Assembly: GCA_019090795.1 (NCBI GenBank)
Contig: JAHRVG010000102.1
Location: forward strand, 1-41,332
Direction of reading: 5' to 3'
Source: Paracoccaceae bacterium
Lineage (GTDB): Bacteria > Pseudomonadota > Alphaproteobacteria > Rhodobacterales > Rhodobacteraceae
Length of the DNA: 41,332 nt
Shown: one piece after another, positions 1-7,634 of the stretch
Numbering within the stretch: the stretch's first letter is position 1
Layout: every line of letters starts with the position of its first letter
The notes under the pieces: model-generated
Told to the model about the DNA's origin: nothing
The model's input: the letters and a program-made list of their open reading frames with translations, nothing else
Database searches by the model: none
Translations under genes and position numbers: made by a program

Positions 1-525
1 AGACAGCCCGAGATCATCCCCGGCACCAAGGCTCACCGAAACGACAACCCCGCCGCCATAGACCGTGTCATGACCGCTGCCCAGCCACACGGCTTCAATT
101 CCGGAAATAGCATCGCCAACAGCATCTCCACCGGTAAAACTGCCGGTTCGAAAATTCAAAACATAGTCTTGGGCACCATTGGGGTATCTGTCACCATACC
201 AAAGCAGGTCATCATCCCCATCCCCGCCATCAATTGTGTCAGCACCGGCATCGCCATAGATTGTATCCCGACCGTCGCCCCCGCGCAGCCAGTCATCACC
301 GTTCCCGCCATAAAGCTTATCGCCATCTCCCCCCCCGTCGAGCAGATCATTGCCATCTGCACCAACAAGCGTATCAAAACCAATACCGCCGAACAGGCTA
401 TCGTTGTTTTCGTTACCGGCAAGGTAATCGCTGCCATCATACCCGAAAATCTCAAAATTATCCGTGGTGTTATTGGCCACAAGGCGGTCCCTGTCATCGG
501 TCCCTTTAAGAATAGTTGTTGGCAT
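1..525 (-). CDS. RTX-type calcium-binding repeat protein, N-terminal part (truncated at window edge)
   Basis: The 175 visible codons start at an ATG at 525 and stay open to the window edge, so the C-terminus is missing. From about residue 35 the protein is a run of glycine/aspartate nonapeptides such as DGNDLLDGG, GNGDDWLRGG and GDAGADTIDGG. These are the GGxGxDxxx calcium-binding repeats of hemolysin-type (RTX) proteins, which fold into a parallel beta-roll outside the cell when they bind calcium. There is no N-terminal signal peptide, as expected for type I secretion, whose signal would lie in the missing C-terminus. The first 30 residues (MPTTILKGTDDRDRL) already resemble a degenerate repeat. 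The start has an AAAGG-like ribosome site and a promoter just upstream. The enzymatic or adhesive function, if any, cannot be read from this fragment. Confidence 0.85.
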   Translation of the reverse strand, partial: MPTTILKGTDDRDRLVANNTTDNFEIFGYDGSDYLAGNENNDSLFGGIGFDTLVGADGNDLLDGGGDGDKLYGGNGDDWLRGGDGRDTIYGDAGADTIDGGDGDDDLLWYGDRYPNGAQDYVLNFRTGSFTGGDAVGDAISGIEAVWLGSGHDTVYGGGVVVSVSLGAGDDLGLS

Positions 526-560
526 CGCTCAAACCTTTCCTAAAATCCAATATCAGATGA

Positions 561-589
561 ATTGCAGCTTAACTGGAAAATGCTGTCAA
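561..589 (-). promoter_or_regulatory. Sigma-70-like promoter of the RTX gene
   Basis: Read on the minus strand, TTGACA (584-589) is followed after 17 bases by TGCAAT (561-566), a perfect -35 and a 4/6 -10. The predicted transcript starts about 28 bases before the ATG at 525. The rest of the 526-732 spacer is A+T-rich and has no ORF I would defend. Confidence 0.5.
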
Positions 590-732
590 ATCATAATTAC
601 GGCACGTTAATACTATCTACGAGCGCGTGCCAAAAGACAGCGCTACAGGGTCAGGCTACACTATAAAACCCTCTACTCCCAAAGAAAAATCGCAAGATCG
701 GCATATCCAAAGCTTGTGCGAAACGGTAAGGT

Positions 733-1434
733 TCAACTGCCCCCGATGCGCACAGAAAGCGGCGCAAGACCGGCAATTTCGCAGCTGATCCGGTCGCCGC
801 TGACAACCGGGCCAACCCCGGCCGGGGTTCCGGTATAAATCAGATCACCCGCCGCCAGCGTATAAAAGCGGGAAAGATCAGCAATGATTTCCGGCACGGT
901 CCATATCATATCGGCAATGTCGCCAGACTGGCGCAGCGCGCCGTTCACCTGCAAGGAAATCGCACCAGCGGTGATTGGGCCGCACCCTGCAATAGGCTGC
1001 AAACGCCCTGTGGGGCAGGAGTTCTCCACGTTCTTGGCCACATCCCAAGGCCGCCCCTTGGCCTTGGCACCCGCCTGCAAATCGCGCCGTGTCATATCTA
1101 GGCCCACCGCATACCCCCAGATGTGGCTTTGTGCCTGCTCCACCGCAATCTGAGACCCTGTTTTACCAATGGCAACAACCAGCTCTACCTCATGGTGAAA
1201 GCTGGTCGTTTCTGGCGGGTATGGGATTTCCAGATCATCCTCGGGGGCTGCGTTCACCACAGTTTCCGCCCATTTGGTGAAAAAGAACGGGGCCTCGCGC
1301 ACCGGATCAGCCCCCATTTCTCGGGCATGGGCCGCGTAACTGCGGCCCACACAGAAAACACGATTTACCGGAAAATCATCACCGCCCGTGGTTTTAAGCA
1401 GGGTTATCGGCTTGGCGGGAAAAACAACGGACAT
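733..1434 (-). CDS. Fumarylacetoacetate hydrolase (FAH) family protein
   Basis: A 233-residue protein of the FAH superfamily, metal-dependent hydrolases, isomerases or decarboxylases that act on beta-diketo or oxo-acid substrates. Visible landmarks are the entry motif VFCVGRSYAAHAREMG, the metal-binding HHEVELVV segment (H-x-E-x-E pattern), WGYAVGLDMTRRDLQ, and the C-terminal GDLIYTGTPAGVGPV loop. The length fits the short single-domain group (fumarylpyruvate hydrolase or YcgM-like). I chose the ATG at 1434 because an AGGAG lies eight bases upstream; an in-frame start at 1491 lacks the family N-terminus. It is the last gene of a likely puuD-GNAT-FAH transcription unit. FAH-fold enzymes also serve in ureidoglycolate breakdown, so a link to purine catabolism is possible, but the substrate is inference. 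Confidence 0.85.
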   Translation of the reverse strand: MSVVFPAKPITLLKTTGGDDFPVNRVFCVGRSYAAHAREMGADPVREAPFFFTKWAETVVNAAPEDDLEIPYPPETTSFHHEVELVVAIGKTGSQIAVEQAQSHIWGYAVGLDMTRRDLQAGAKAKGRPWDVAKNVENSCPTGRLQPIAGCGPITAGAISLQVNGALRQSGDIADMIWTVPEIIADLSRFYTLAAGDLIYTGTPAGVGPVVSGDRISCEIAGLAPLSVRIGGS

Positions 1435-1509
1435 AACGGATGCTCCTGCAAAATTCGAAAGGGCTGATTCTGGCAATAGGTGCCACCACACGGATGGCGC
1501 GGACCGGCT

Positions 1510-2040
1510 TCATGATCCCCAAAGGGCGGGTTCCATCCAAGGCTCTGGCAGTGACAACCGCCCTGCGGTCAGTGGCGCACGTCCTGCCAGTAAACTAGAC
1601 TGCCAAGCATCATCGCCGTATTCTTCTGAAAGGGGATACGGCGTCAACACCTGCCGTTCAGTTTGGAAGCCAAACCGGCCGTAGTAAGCAGGATCACCAA
1701 AAACAAAGGCCTGCCTGACCCCCATTGCCCCGAGCCGCGTCAGCCCGTCGTTGACAAGTGCGTTGCCCACTCCCTGTCCTTGATGGTCTGGCACGACACC
1801 AAGCGGAGCAAGAAGCGCCCCTGCACCTTTGTCCCCTTCGTCACCGAAAATGGTAAAAAGCACATGTGCGACCAGCGCCTCCCCCTTAAATGCGGCAAGC
1901 GACAGCACCTGCGCCTCTCCCTCGATTAATCGGGATACAACAGGTCGTAACTCTTCGTCCGGAAAGGCCAAAGGGTAAAGCGCCAGAATCTGTGGCAGCT
2001 CATCCGCTATGGTTTTTCGAATTATCAATTTGTCAGTCAT
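1510..2040 (-). CDS. GNAT family N-acetyltransferase
   Basis: A 176-residue GCN5-related N-acetyltransferase. The acetyl-CoA pyrophosphate loop is visible as VVPDHQGQGVGNALV (the Q/R-x-x-G-x-G/A signature), preceded by the beta-4 strand LLAPLGVVP and followed by AFVFGDPAYYGRFGF, typical of the YhbS-like subgroup. The acceptor substrate cannot be predicted. The start lies 17 bases after the puuD stop and the stop lies 75 bases before the FAH gene, so the three genes are probably cotranscribed. The C-terminal 30 residues (after PYPLSEEYGDD) also look like the YhbS group. No signal peptide is seen, so it is expected to be cytoplasmic. Confidence 0.85.
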   Translation of the reverse strand: MTDKLIIRKTIADELPQILALYPLAFPDEELRPVVSRLIEGEAQVLSLAAFKGEALVAHVLFTIFGDEGDKGAGALLAPLGVVPDHQGQGVGNALVNDGLTRLGAMGVRQAFVFGDPAYYGRFGFQTERQVLTPYPLSEEYGDDAWQSSLLAGRAPLTAGRLSLPEPWMEPALWGS

Positions 2041-2057
2041 ATTGTTTTCTCATGCAA

Positions 2058-3287
2058 TCAAGACCCCTGCGCCACAGCCCCCAAATACCACTTGCGAACC
2101 AAGGCGCGCTCTTCTGGCTCCATAAACGACACATTGGCCGGTGGCATGGCGGTGCTCACGCCTGCGTGCAGATAAATCTCGCGCGCCTGCGCCGCGACCC
2201 GTTCCGGCGTGTCCAGCTTCACAGCTTTGGGTGCCCAGAGGATGCCATCCCAGAACGGCTCATCCGCGTGGCACATGGAACAGCGGCCTGTAATCATGTC
2301 TGACACATCCTCAAAATGCGCCGCTAAAGCAAACCGCTGCGCTTGCGGGGCCATTGCGGTGTCTTCCTCGACCTCAGCTCGGGGAATAGACGACAACCAC
2401 ATAATCAGAACGAACAGCACGGCTGTAACAGCCCAGGTCCATGTCGGGTTGCCCGAACGGGCATGTTTGGAATTGAAATAGTGGCGGATTGTCACCCCCA
2501 TCAAGAACACCAGCGCCGCAATCACCCAGTTATAGGGGGTCGCAAAAGCCAACGGATAATGATTTGACAGCATCAGGAAAATCACCGGCAGCGTCAGGTA
2601 ATTATTGTGGGTCGAGCGCTGCTTGGCAATTTTGCCGTATTTCGCATCCGGAACCCGACCGGCCTGCAAATCCGCAACCACAATGCGCTGGTTTGGCATT
2701 ATGATGAAAAACACATTCGCCGTCATCACCGTGGCCGTTATCGCGCCAAGATGCAAAAACACCGCACGCCCGGTGAACAACTGTGTATAGCCCCAGGCCA
2801 TAGCCACCAGAATAATATAAAGCAGCAGCATCAGGCGGCGGTTATCGTCGCCAAACTTGGATTTGCACAGCAAATCATACGCCACCCACGCAACAGTCAG
2901 CGAAACCAGCGAGGTCAAAATAGCCTGCCACACAGGCACATCCCACACAGCGGCATCAACCAGATACAGCTCTGCGCCACCATAATAGACCAAAAACATC
3001 ATCGCGACACCTGACAGCCATGTCGAATAGCTCTCCCATTTGAACCAAGTCAGGTGTTCGGGCATTTCCGCAGGCGCCACCAGATATTTGCGAATGTGGT
3101 AAAATCCGCCGCCATGGACTTGCCATTCCTCGCCATGCGCCCCTGCGGGCAGGTTTGGCGCTTGCCGCAACCCCAGATCCAGCGCGATAAAATAAAACGA
3201 CGACCCGATCCAAGCAATCGCGGTGATCACATGCAACCAGCGCACGGCAAACATAATCCATTCCCAGATTATCGCGTATTCATACAT
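2058..3287 (-). CDS. puuD: Urate hydroxylase PuuD (membrane domain plus C-terminal cytochrome c)
   Basis: A 409-residue integral membrane protein that matches PuuD, which oxidises urate to 5-hydroxyisourate and passes electrons to the respiratory chain. About eight hydrophobic segments run from residue 10 to 300, with histidines in WLHVITAIAWIGSSF, VHGGGFYHIRKY and FLHLGAITATV. The C-terminal part is a periplasmic-type cytochrome c domain with a CSMCH heme motif near residues 336-340 and a likely axial Met in STAMPPANVS near residue 381. The ATG at 3287 has an AAGGGAG ribosome site six bases upstream. Two palindromes lie upstream and probably control it. The downstream GNAT and FAH genes appear to be in the same operon. 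Length and domain order are normal for the family. Confidence 0.93.
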   Translation of the reverse strand: MYEYAIIWEWIMFAVRWLHVITAIAWIGSSFYFIALDLGLRQAPNLPAGAHGEEWQVHGGGFYHIRKYLVAPAEMPEHLTWFKWESYSTWLSGVAMMFLVYYGGAELYLVDAAVWDVPVWQAILTSLVSLTVAWVAYDLLCKSKFGDDNRRLMLLLYIILVAMAWGYTQLFTGRAVFLHLGAITATVMTANVFFIIMPNQRIVVADLQAGRVPDAKYGKIAKQRSTHNNYLTLPVIFLMLSNHYPLAFATPYNWVIAALVFLMGVTIRHYFNSKHARSGNPTWTWAVTAVLFVLIMWLSSIPRAEVEEDTAMAPQAQRFALAAHFEDVSDMITGRCSMCHADEPFWDGILWAPKAVKLDTPERVAAQAREIYLHAGVSTAMPPANVSFMEPEERALVRKWYLGAVAQGS

Positions 3288-3324
3288 GTGATGCTCCCTT
3301 TTCTGCTCAGCCAGACTACAGATA

Positions 3325-3340
3325 TTTTCCTACGGGAAAA
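3325..3340. promoter_or_regulatory. Palindrome TTTTCC-N4-GGAAAA (proximal puuD operator candidate)
   Basis: A perfect 6-bp inverted repeat, TTTTCC (3325-3330) and GGAAAA (3335-3340), ending 38 bases before the puuD ATG. It shares the TTTCC/GGAAA half-site with the larger palindrome 28 bases further upstream. A weak -10 (TATCTG on the minus strand, 3319-3324) would place this site in the promoter spacer. Confidence 0.5.
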
Positions 3341-3367
3341 CAGAAAAGATCAGGCATCACCCCATTC

Positions 3368-3390
3368 ATTGTTTCCTTTCTGGAAACAAT
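3368..3390. promoter_or_regulatory. Perfect palindrome with ATTGTTTCC arms (distal puuD operator candidate)
   Basis: Nine-base arms ATTGTTTCC (3368-3376) and GGAAACAAT (3382-3390) flank five bases (TTTCT). The core TTTCC/GGAAA is shared with 3325-3340, and the centre-to-centre distance is about 46 bp, roughly four helical turns. This fits a pair of sites for one dimeric regulator upstream of puuD. The regulator is not in this window and I cannot name it. Confidence 0.6.
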
Positions 3391-3433
3391 TATGACGTTC
3401 CCCGCCTGATTGCCCCCTGCAACACCTGCCACA

Positions 3434-3461
3434 TTGACATATCTGTAAAATTTGCTATGAC
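3434..3461 (+). promoter_or_regulatory. Sigma-70-type promoter of the DEAD-box helicase gene
   Basis: TTGACA (3434-3439) is separated by 16 bases from TATGAC (3456-3461). Transcription would start near 3468, leaving a leader of about 80 nt before the ATG at 3549. That is long enough to hold an RNA structure, but I saw no clear hairpin in it. Confidence 0.65.
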
Positions 3462-3548
3462 CCGAGCACCGACGAAAGATGCCAATCTGGGCGTCTGGCC
3501 GCAATGTAATCTGCGGCACCTTTCCAACGCCGTAACATACAGGCCCAT

Positions 3549-4994
3549 ATGACTAATTTTACTGATCTCGACCTCGACCCCAAAATCCTCAAAGCCATCG
3601 AAGACGTGGGATATGAATCCCCTACGCCAATTCAGGCCGAGGCAATTCCATTGGCGCTGCAAGGGCGCGATGTGCTGGGCATTGCCCAAACCGGCACCGG
3701 CAAAACCGCCAGCTTTGTGCTACCGATGCTGAACGCCTTGTCCAAAGGGCGTGCAAGGGCACGGATGCCGCGATCCTTGGTGCTCTGCCCAACCCGCGAA
3801 TTGGCCGCACAGGTTGCTGAGAATTTTGAATCCTACTCAAAATACCTGAAACTGAACATGGCCCTGCTGATTGGCGGCGTCAGCTTCAAGGATCAGGACC
3901 GCAAAATTGATCGCGGTGTGGACGTCCTGATCGCCACACCGGGCCGTTTGCTGGATCATTTTGAACGCGGCAAACTGATGCTGACGGGGGTGCAGATCAT
4001 GGTGGTGGACGAGGCTGACCGGATGCTCGACATGGGTTTTATCCCCGACATCGAACGCATTTTCAAGATGACGCCTTTCACCCGCCAAACCCTGTTTTTC
4101 TCGGCCACTATGGCCCCTGAAATCACGCGAATTACTCAGGAATTTCTGCAAAACCCGGCACGGGTAGAGGTCGCGCGCCAAGCCACCACAGGTGAAAACA
4201 TCACCCAGCGAATTTGCGAATTCAAGGCTTCGAACCGCACAGGCGAAGCCCGCGAAAAACGCGCCTTGCTGCGCGAAATTCTGAAGGGCGAGGAAATCGT
4301 TAACGGCATCATTTTCTGCAACCGGAAATCTAATGTCGACATCGTGATGAAATCACTGAAAAAGCATGGGTTTGATGCGGCAGCGATCCACGGTGATCTT
4401 GATCAAAGCTTGCGTACGCGGGTATTGACCAGTTTTCGCGAAGGTGAACTAAAACTGTTGGTGGCCTCTGATGTGGCGGCGCGCGGGCTGGATGTGCCAG
4501 ACGTGAGCCATGTGATTAACTTTGATGTTCCGATCCATTCTGAGGATTACGTGCACCGCATTGGCCGTACAGGCCGCGCCGGGCGCGATGGCAAAGCGAT
4601 CACCATTGTGATGCCATTCGAACAGAAATACCTCGATGCGATCGAGGATCTGGTCGCGAAGAAAATCGACCGGATGGAAACGCCGAAGCTCGGTTCAAGC
4701 CCTGCACCAAGGCAAGAGCGGGCACCAAAACCGGCCCCGGCACCAAAGCCTGCTCAAAAGACCGAACAACCTGAACCAAAAGCCGAGAAAGCAGAAAAGC
4801 AGCCTCGCAACCGCAATAGTAATCGCGGGTCAGATCGTCGTCAGGACAACCGAATGGTAGGTATGGGGGACCATGTTCCGGCCTTCATCATGCGCGAGTT
4901 CCGTGCCCCCCCGCAAAGTAAAGCGGCAGAGCCTGCCCCCAAGGCGGAACCGGAAAACGGTGACACACCGAACGGCAACGAAGACGCAGCATAA
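3549..4994 (+). CDS. DEAD-box ATP-dependent RNA helicase (RhlE/CsdA-like)
   Basis: A 481-residue RNA helicase. All core motifs are present in order: Q-motif YESPTPIQAEAIP (about 22-34), motif I AQTGTGKT (46-53), PTRELAAQ, TPGRLLD, motif II DEAD (154-157), motif III SAT (185-187), IIFCNRK, ARGLDVPDV and motif VI HRIGRTGRAGR (336-346). It should unwind RNA duplexes using ATP during ribosome assembly or mRNA turnover. After about residue 385 the protein becomes a low-complexity tail rich in Pro, Lys, Glu and Ala, followed by basic RNRNSNRGSDRR, a common RNA-tethering extension in this family. The segment MGDHVPAFIMREF near the end is more conserved-looking and may contact a partner. The gene is monocistronic, with its own promoter and a terminator right after the stop. 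Confidence 0.95.
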   Translation: MTNFTDLDLDPKILKAIEDVGYESPTPIQAEAIPLALQGRDVLGIAQTGTGKTASFVLPMLNALSKGRARARMPRSLVLCPTRELAAQVAENFESYSKYLKLNMALLIGGVSFKDQDRKIDRGVDVLIATPGRLLDHFERGKLMLTGVQIMVVDEADRMLDMGFIPDIERIFKMTPFTRQTLFFSATMAPEITRITQEFLQNPARVEVARQATTGENITQRICEFKASNRTGEAREKRALLREILKGEEIVNGIIFCNRKSNVDIVMKSLKKHGFDAAAIHGDLDQSLRTRVLTSFREGELKLLVASDVAARGLDVPDVSHVINFDVPIHSEDYVHRIGRTGRAGRDGKAITIVMPFEQKYLDAIEDLVAKKIDRMETPKLGSSPAPRQERAPKPAPAPKPAQKTEQPEPKAEKAEKQPRNRNSNRGSDRRQDNRMVGMGDHVPAFIMREFRAPPQSKAAEPAPKAEPENGDTPNGNEDAA

Positions 4995-5000
4995 AAATAA

Positions 5001-5025
5001 GGGCGAGACAATGTCTCGCCCTTTT
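5001..5025. terminator. Bidirectional rho-independent terminator
   Basis: Arms GGGCGAGACA (5001-5010) and TGTCTCGCCC (5012-5021) form a strong hairpin, followed by TTTT on the plus strand and preceded by a run of A that gives U on the minus strand. It sits between the convergent stops of the helicase (4994) and the PCu(A)C gene (5032), so it can serve both. Confidence 0.9.
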
Positions 5026-5031
5026 GCTTAG

Positions 5032-5517
5032 CTATTCGCTGGCTTTTTTCATTTTGGAATGATCCATCTTCATCATCGGCTTGCGCTTCAGATCAACCGG
5101 AATTTCCACGACCATTTCGCCTGCCTTCTCAAAGGTTAAGGTTACTGAGACCTTCTGGTCCTGAACCATTGGGCCGTTCAGCCCCATGAACATCAGGTGA
5201 TCGCCACCACGCGCCAGATGATGCGATTCACCTGCTGGAATCACAAATCCACCTTCGACTTCGCGCATTTGCATCACGCCGTTTTCGGCCTCGATATGGG
5301 TATGGGTCTCGACTTTTCTGGCAATATTCGAAGTCGCCGATACCAAGCGATCATCCTCAGAGCCTTTATTCATGATAGTCATAAAGGCCGCGCCACTTTT
5401 GGCAGAGGCACCGGAGGATCGCGCGTAGGCGTCGTTAATCATGATGCTGCCAGCAAAAGCCGGAACAGCGAGAGATACGGCAGCAACGGCCGTTAGAACT
5501 ACAGATTTGAATGACAT
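5032..5517 (-). CDS. Copper chaperone PCu(A)C family, periplasmic
   Basis: A 161-residue exported protein with a signal peptide ending AFA near residue 22. The mature part fits the PCu(A)C (formerly DUF461) cupredoxin-like fold that carries Cu(I) to the CuA centre of cytochrome oxidase. Candidate ligands follow the family H...M...HxM pattern: H72 and H74, M82 and M84, and H107-x-M109, within THTHIEAENGVMQMR and GGDHLMFMGL. The tail KRKPMMKMDHSKMKK adds a Met/His-rich copper-binding segment. It sits 38 bases downstream of a DUF2946-like gene and is probably cotranscribed with it. A 14-bp perfect palindrome covers its start codon. Confidence 0.9.
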   Translation of the reverse strand: MSFKSVVLTAVAAVSLAVPAFAGSIMINDAYARSSGASAKSGAAFMTIMNKGSEDDRLVSATSNIARKVETHTHIEAENGVMQMREVEGGFVIPAGESHHLARGGDHLMFMGLNGPMVQDQKVSVTLTFEKAGEMVVEIPVDLKRKPMMKMDHSKMKKASE

Positions 5518-5523
5518 GTCATT
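5510..5523. promoter_or_regulatory. 14-bp perfect palindrome over the PCu(A)C start codon
   Basis: AATGACATGTCATT reads the same on both strands and contains the ATG of the copper chaperone (5515-5517). It could be an operator for a metal-responsive repressor or simply chance; no second copy was found nearby. Confidence 0.3.
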
Positions 5524-5555
5524 TCCTTTGGGATGTTTGTTTGAGGGCTTTTAAG

Positions 5556-5897
5556 TCAAACAATCAAAGGCGGACCACGGGCCGAAGGAGAGAGGGTCTG
5601 GCGTCCTTGACCAACCAGAACAGGCAGTCGTTGCAATTGCAAAACACCAACCAGCAGCTGCACGGGCATTTCCGGCGCATTGAACTGCGCCGCAAAAATG
5701 GACATGGCATCGGGGCAAAGCAAAAGCTCCTCCACAGGCTCTCCATCTTCGCCAATGCTCAGGACGATCAAACCGGTGCCGGTACAGATCACCATATCCC
5801 TGCCGGTGTCATGTTGTTCACCGCGCACAACCGCAAAGGTTATGCTGGTAACAACCAGCACAGCCGAAAGAAACAGCGCGTGAAACAGACGTAACAT
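5556..5897 (-). CDS. DUF2946-like hypothetical protein, likely exported
   Basis: About 113 residues from the ATG at 5897; a GTG five codons upstream (5912) would give 118. Neither start has a good ribosome site, so the start is uncertain. The N-terminus is a hydrophobic segment (LRLFHALFLSAVLVVTSITFAVV), a signal peptide or anchor. Two cysteines (VICTGTG and LLLCPDAM) and the proline-rich ending SARGPPLIV resemble DUF2946 proteins, which often neighbour copper-handling genes. The gene precedes the PCu(A)C gene by 38 bases. I infer a role in the same copper supply route, but no catalytic motif is visible. Confidence 0.65.
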   Translation of the reverse strand: MLRLFHALFLSAVLVVTSITFAVVRGEQHDTGRDMVICTGTGLIVLSIGEDGEPVEELLLCPDAMSIFAAQFNAPEMPVQLLVGVLQLQRLPVLVGQGRQTLSPSARGPPLIV

Positions 5898-5932
5898 GGG
5901 CGCAAATTGCACCTACAAGCCCAGAATGGCAA

Positions 5933-5947
5933 GCGCCAAAAAGGCGC
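5933..5947 (-). terminator. Weak hairpin downstream of rnj
   Basis: GCGCC (5933-5937) and GGCGC (5943-5947) flank five A residues, 14 bases beyond the rnj stop. The stem is only five base pairs and no U-tract follows on the minus strand, so it is at best a partial terminator. Read-through into the DUF2946/PCu(A)C pair is possible. Confidence 0.25.
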
Positions 5948-5960
5948 CTACCCCCCTGTT

Positions 5961-7634
5961 TTAATCAACCAAACGATTGATCAGCACCTTGCAAACCGGT
6001 TTCTTGCCAACAAGATCACGACAGACCCGCGACACCACCTTTTGCACCAGACTTTCGACTTCGTCATCCACCGAGCGCCGACGCTGGTTTGCCTTTTCCA
6101 GTTCTTGATCCACCGCTTTTTCGATGCTTTCCTGCAGGCTCATTTGCATAGCAGAAGTTTCCGGCAGGCCCAGCACCTCGGCCCAGCTCTCGCCAAGCAA
6201 TTTGTTGTTCTCAAGCATCACACTCACTACAACAGTGCCCCGTGTGGCCATGCGGATACGCTCCAGCACCACGCCATCATAGGCGCCGATCAACAGCTTG
6301 CCATCCAGATAAATGCGGCCAGTTTCGATGTGCTCGGCAACTTCTGGCGTGTTCCCTGTCAGATCCAACATGGTGCCGTTGGGTGCAATCGCGCTGGCCA
6401 TACCGTTGACTTGCGCCAGCAGCGCGTGTTCACGCAAATGGCGGTGTTCACCGTGGTTCGGGATCACCATTTTGGGCCGCATCAGCGCGTGCATCTCTTC
6501 CAGATCAGGACGGTTGGCATGGCCCGACACATGCACATTGCCGCTGCTATCATCCAGTACCGTCACGCCCATTTCCGAAAACGCATTCATAATGCCGCCA
6601 ACAGACGTTTCATTGCCCGGAATGGTTTTTGAGGAAAACAGGAATGTGTCACCTTCGCGCAAGGTTATCCCGCGATATTTTCCTCGTGCCAACTGCGCCG
6701 AAGCCGCGCGGCCCTCACCTTGCGATCCCGTTACCAGCAACATCAGGTTCTCACGCGGAATATCACGCGCATCCTCCAGATCAATTGTAGGTGGGAAATC
6801 ATGCAGCACTTCGGCAAAATTGGCGTAATCCATCATCTTTTGCATGGAACGCCCTAACACCACAATAGAGCGGCCCGCATCCACACCCGCCTGCGCCAGC
6901 GTTTTCAGCCGAGCCACATTGGAGGCAAAAGTTGTTGCCACCATCATACCACTGGCCTGTTTGATCAGCGCGGAAATATCCGCTCGCAAGCCTGCTTCTG
7001 ACCGCCCGGGAAGCGGTGAAAACACATTGGTTGAATCGCAAATCAGCGCGTGCACCCCCTGCTGCCCTGCAATTTCACGCAACAACGCCGGATTATGCGG
7101 CTCACCCACGATGGGATCGGGATCCAATTTGAAATCACCCGAATGGATCACACGACCGACGGGCGTGTCAATCACCAGCCCGGATGCCTCGGGGATAGAG
7201 TGCGCCACCGGCATAAAGCCGACCGCGAAAGGCCCGACCGAGACCATTTCCGGCCACAGGCCGATCACGTTCACCTGACGGCTGTCTTGTCCGTGTTCTT
7301 CCATTTTGGTGCGGGCCACCGCGCCGGTAAACTTGCGCGTATAGATCGGCGCAGGGATGCGCGAAAACAAGTGCCCGATGGCTCCGATATGGTCCTCATG
7401 TGCGTGGGTGATAAATATCGCGTCCAGACGATCAGCACGGGCCTCGATATAGGCGGTGTCGGGCATGATCAGATCAACACCGGGGGTGCTGTCCATGTTC
7501 GGGAAAGTTACGCCAGCATCCACAAGGATAAAGCGTTCCTTGCCGTGCGGGCCATATCCGTACAGATACATATTCATTCCGATTTCACCTGACCCGCCAA
7601 GGGGGAGGTAAATCAAACGGTTTTTACTACTCAT
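5961..7634 (-). CDS. rnj: Ribonuclease J
   Basis: A 557-residue metallo-beta-lactamase/beta-CASP ribonuclease with endonuclease and 5'-3' exonuclease activity in RNA maturation and decay. Zinc ligands are visible in ITHAHEDHIGAIGHL (HxHxDH near residues 77-82) and HSGDFKLDPDP. The beta-CASP motifs include VTGSQGEGRA and VSGHANRPDLEEM, and the final metal-site His is in VIPNHGEHRHL. Length matches RNase J. The ATG overlaps the coaX stop (ATGA, 7631-7634), so the two are translationally coupled. It is the last gene of the nuo-birA-coaX-rnj run. Confidence 0.95.
   Translation of the reverse strand: MSSKNRLIYLPLGGSGEIGMNMYLYGYGPHGKERFILVDAGVTFPNMDSTPGVDLIMPDTAYIEARADRLDAIFITHAHEDHIGAIGHLFSRIPAPIYTRKFTGAVARTKMEEHGQDSRQVNVIGLWPEMVSVGPFAVGFMPVAHSIPEASGLVIDTPVGRVIHSGDFKLDPDPIVGEPHNPALLREIAGQQGVHALICDSTNVFSPLPGRSEAGLRADISALIKQASGMMVATTFASNVARLKTLAQAGVDAGRSIVVLGRSMQKMMDYANFAEVLHDFPPTIDLEDARDIPRENLMLLVTGSQGEGRAASAQLARGKYRGITLREGDTFLFSSKTIPGNETSVGGIMNAFSEMGVTVLDDSSGNVHVSGHANRPDLEEMHALMRPKMVIPNHGEHRHLREHALLAQVNGMASAIAPNGTMLDLTGNTPEVAEHIETGRIYLDGKLLIGAYDGVVLERIRMATRGTVVVSVMLENNKLLGESWAEVLGLPETSAMQMSLQESIEKAVDQELEKANQRRRSVDDEVESLVQKVVSRVCRDLVGKKPVCKVLINRLVD

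Noticed and set aside
156-497. Minus-strand frame of 113 codons and plus-strand frames in the RTX region
   Set aside because: They are out-of-frame readings of the Gly/Asp repeats; the true frame starts at 525 and shows clear nonapeptides.
601-631. GGCACG/CGTGCC inverted repeat in the spacer before the RTX gene
   Set aside because: Six-base arms with a 19-base loop and no T-run; too weak to call a terminator or operator.
5907-6632. Plus-strand open frame of 241 codons
   Set aside because: Antisense to rnj, rich in His and Gln as expected from reversed codons; no ribosome site.
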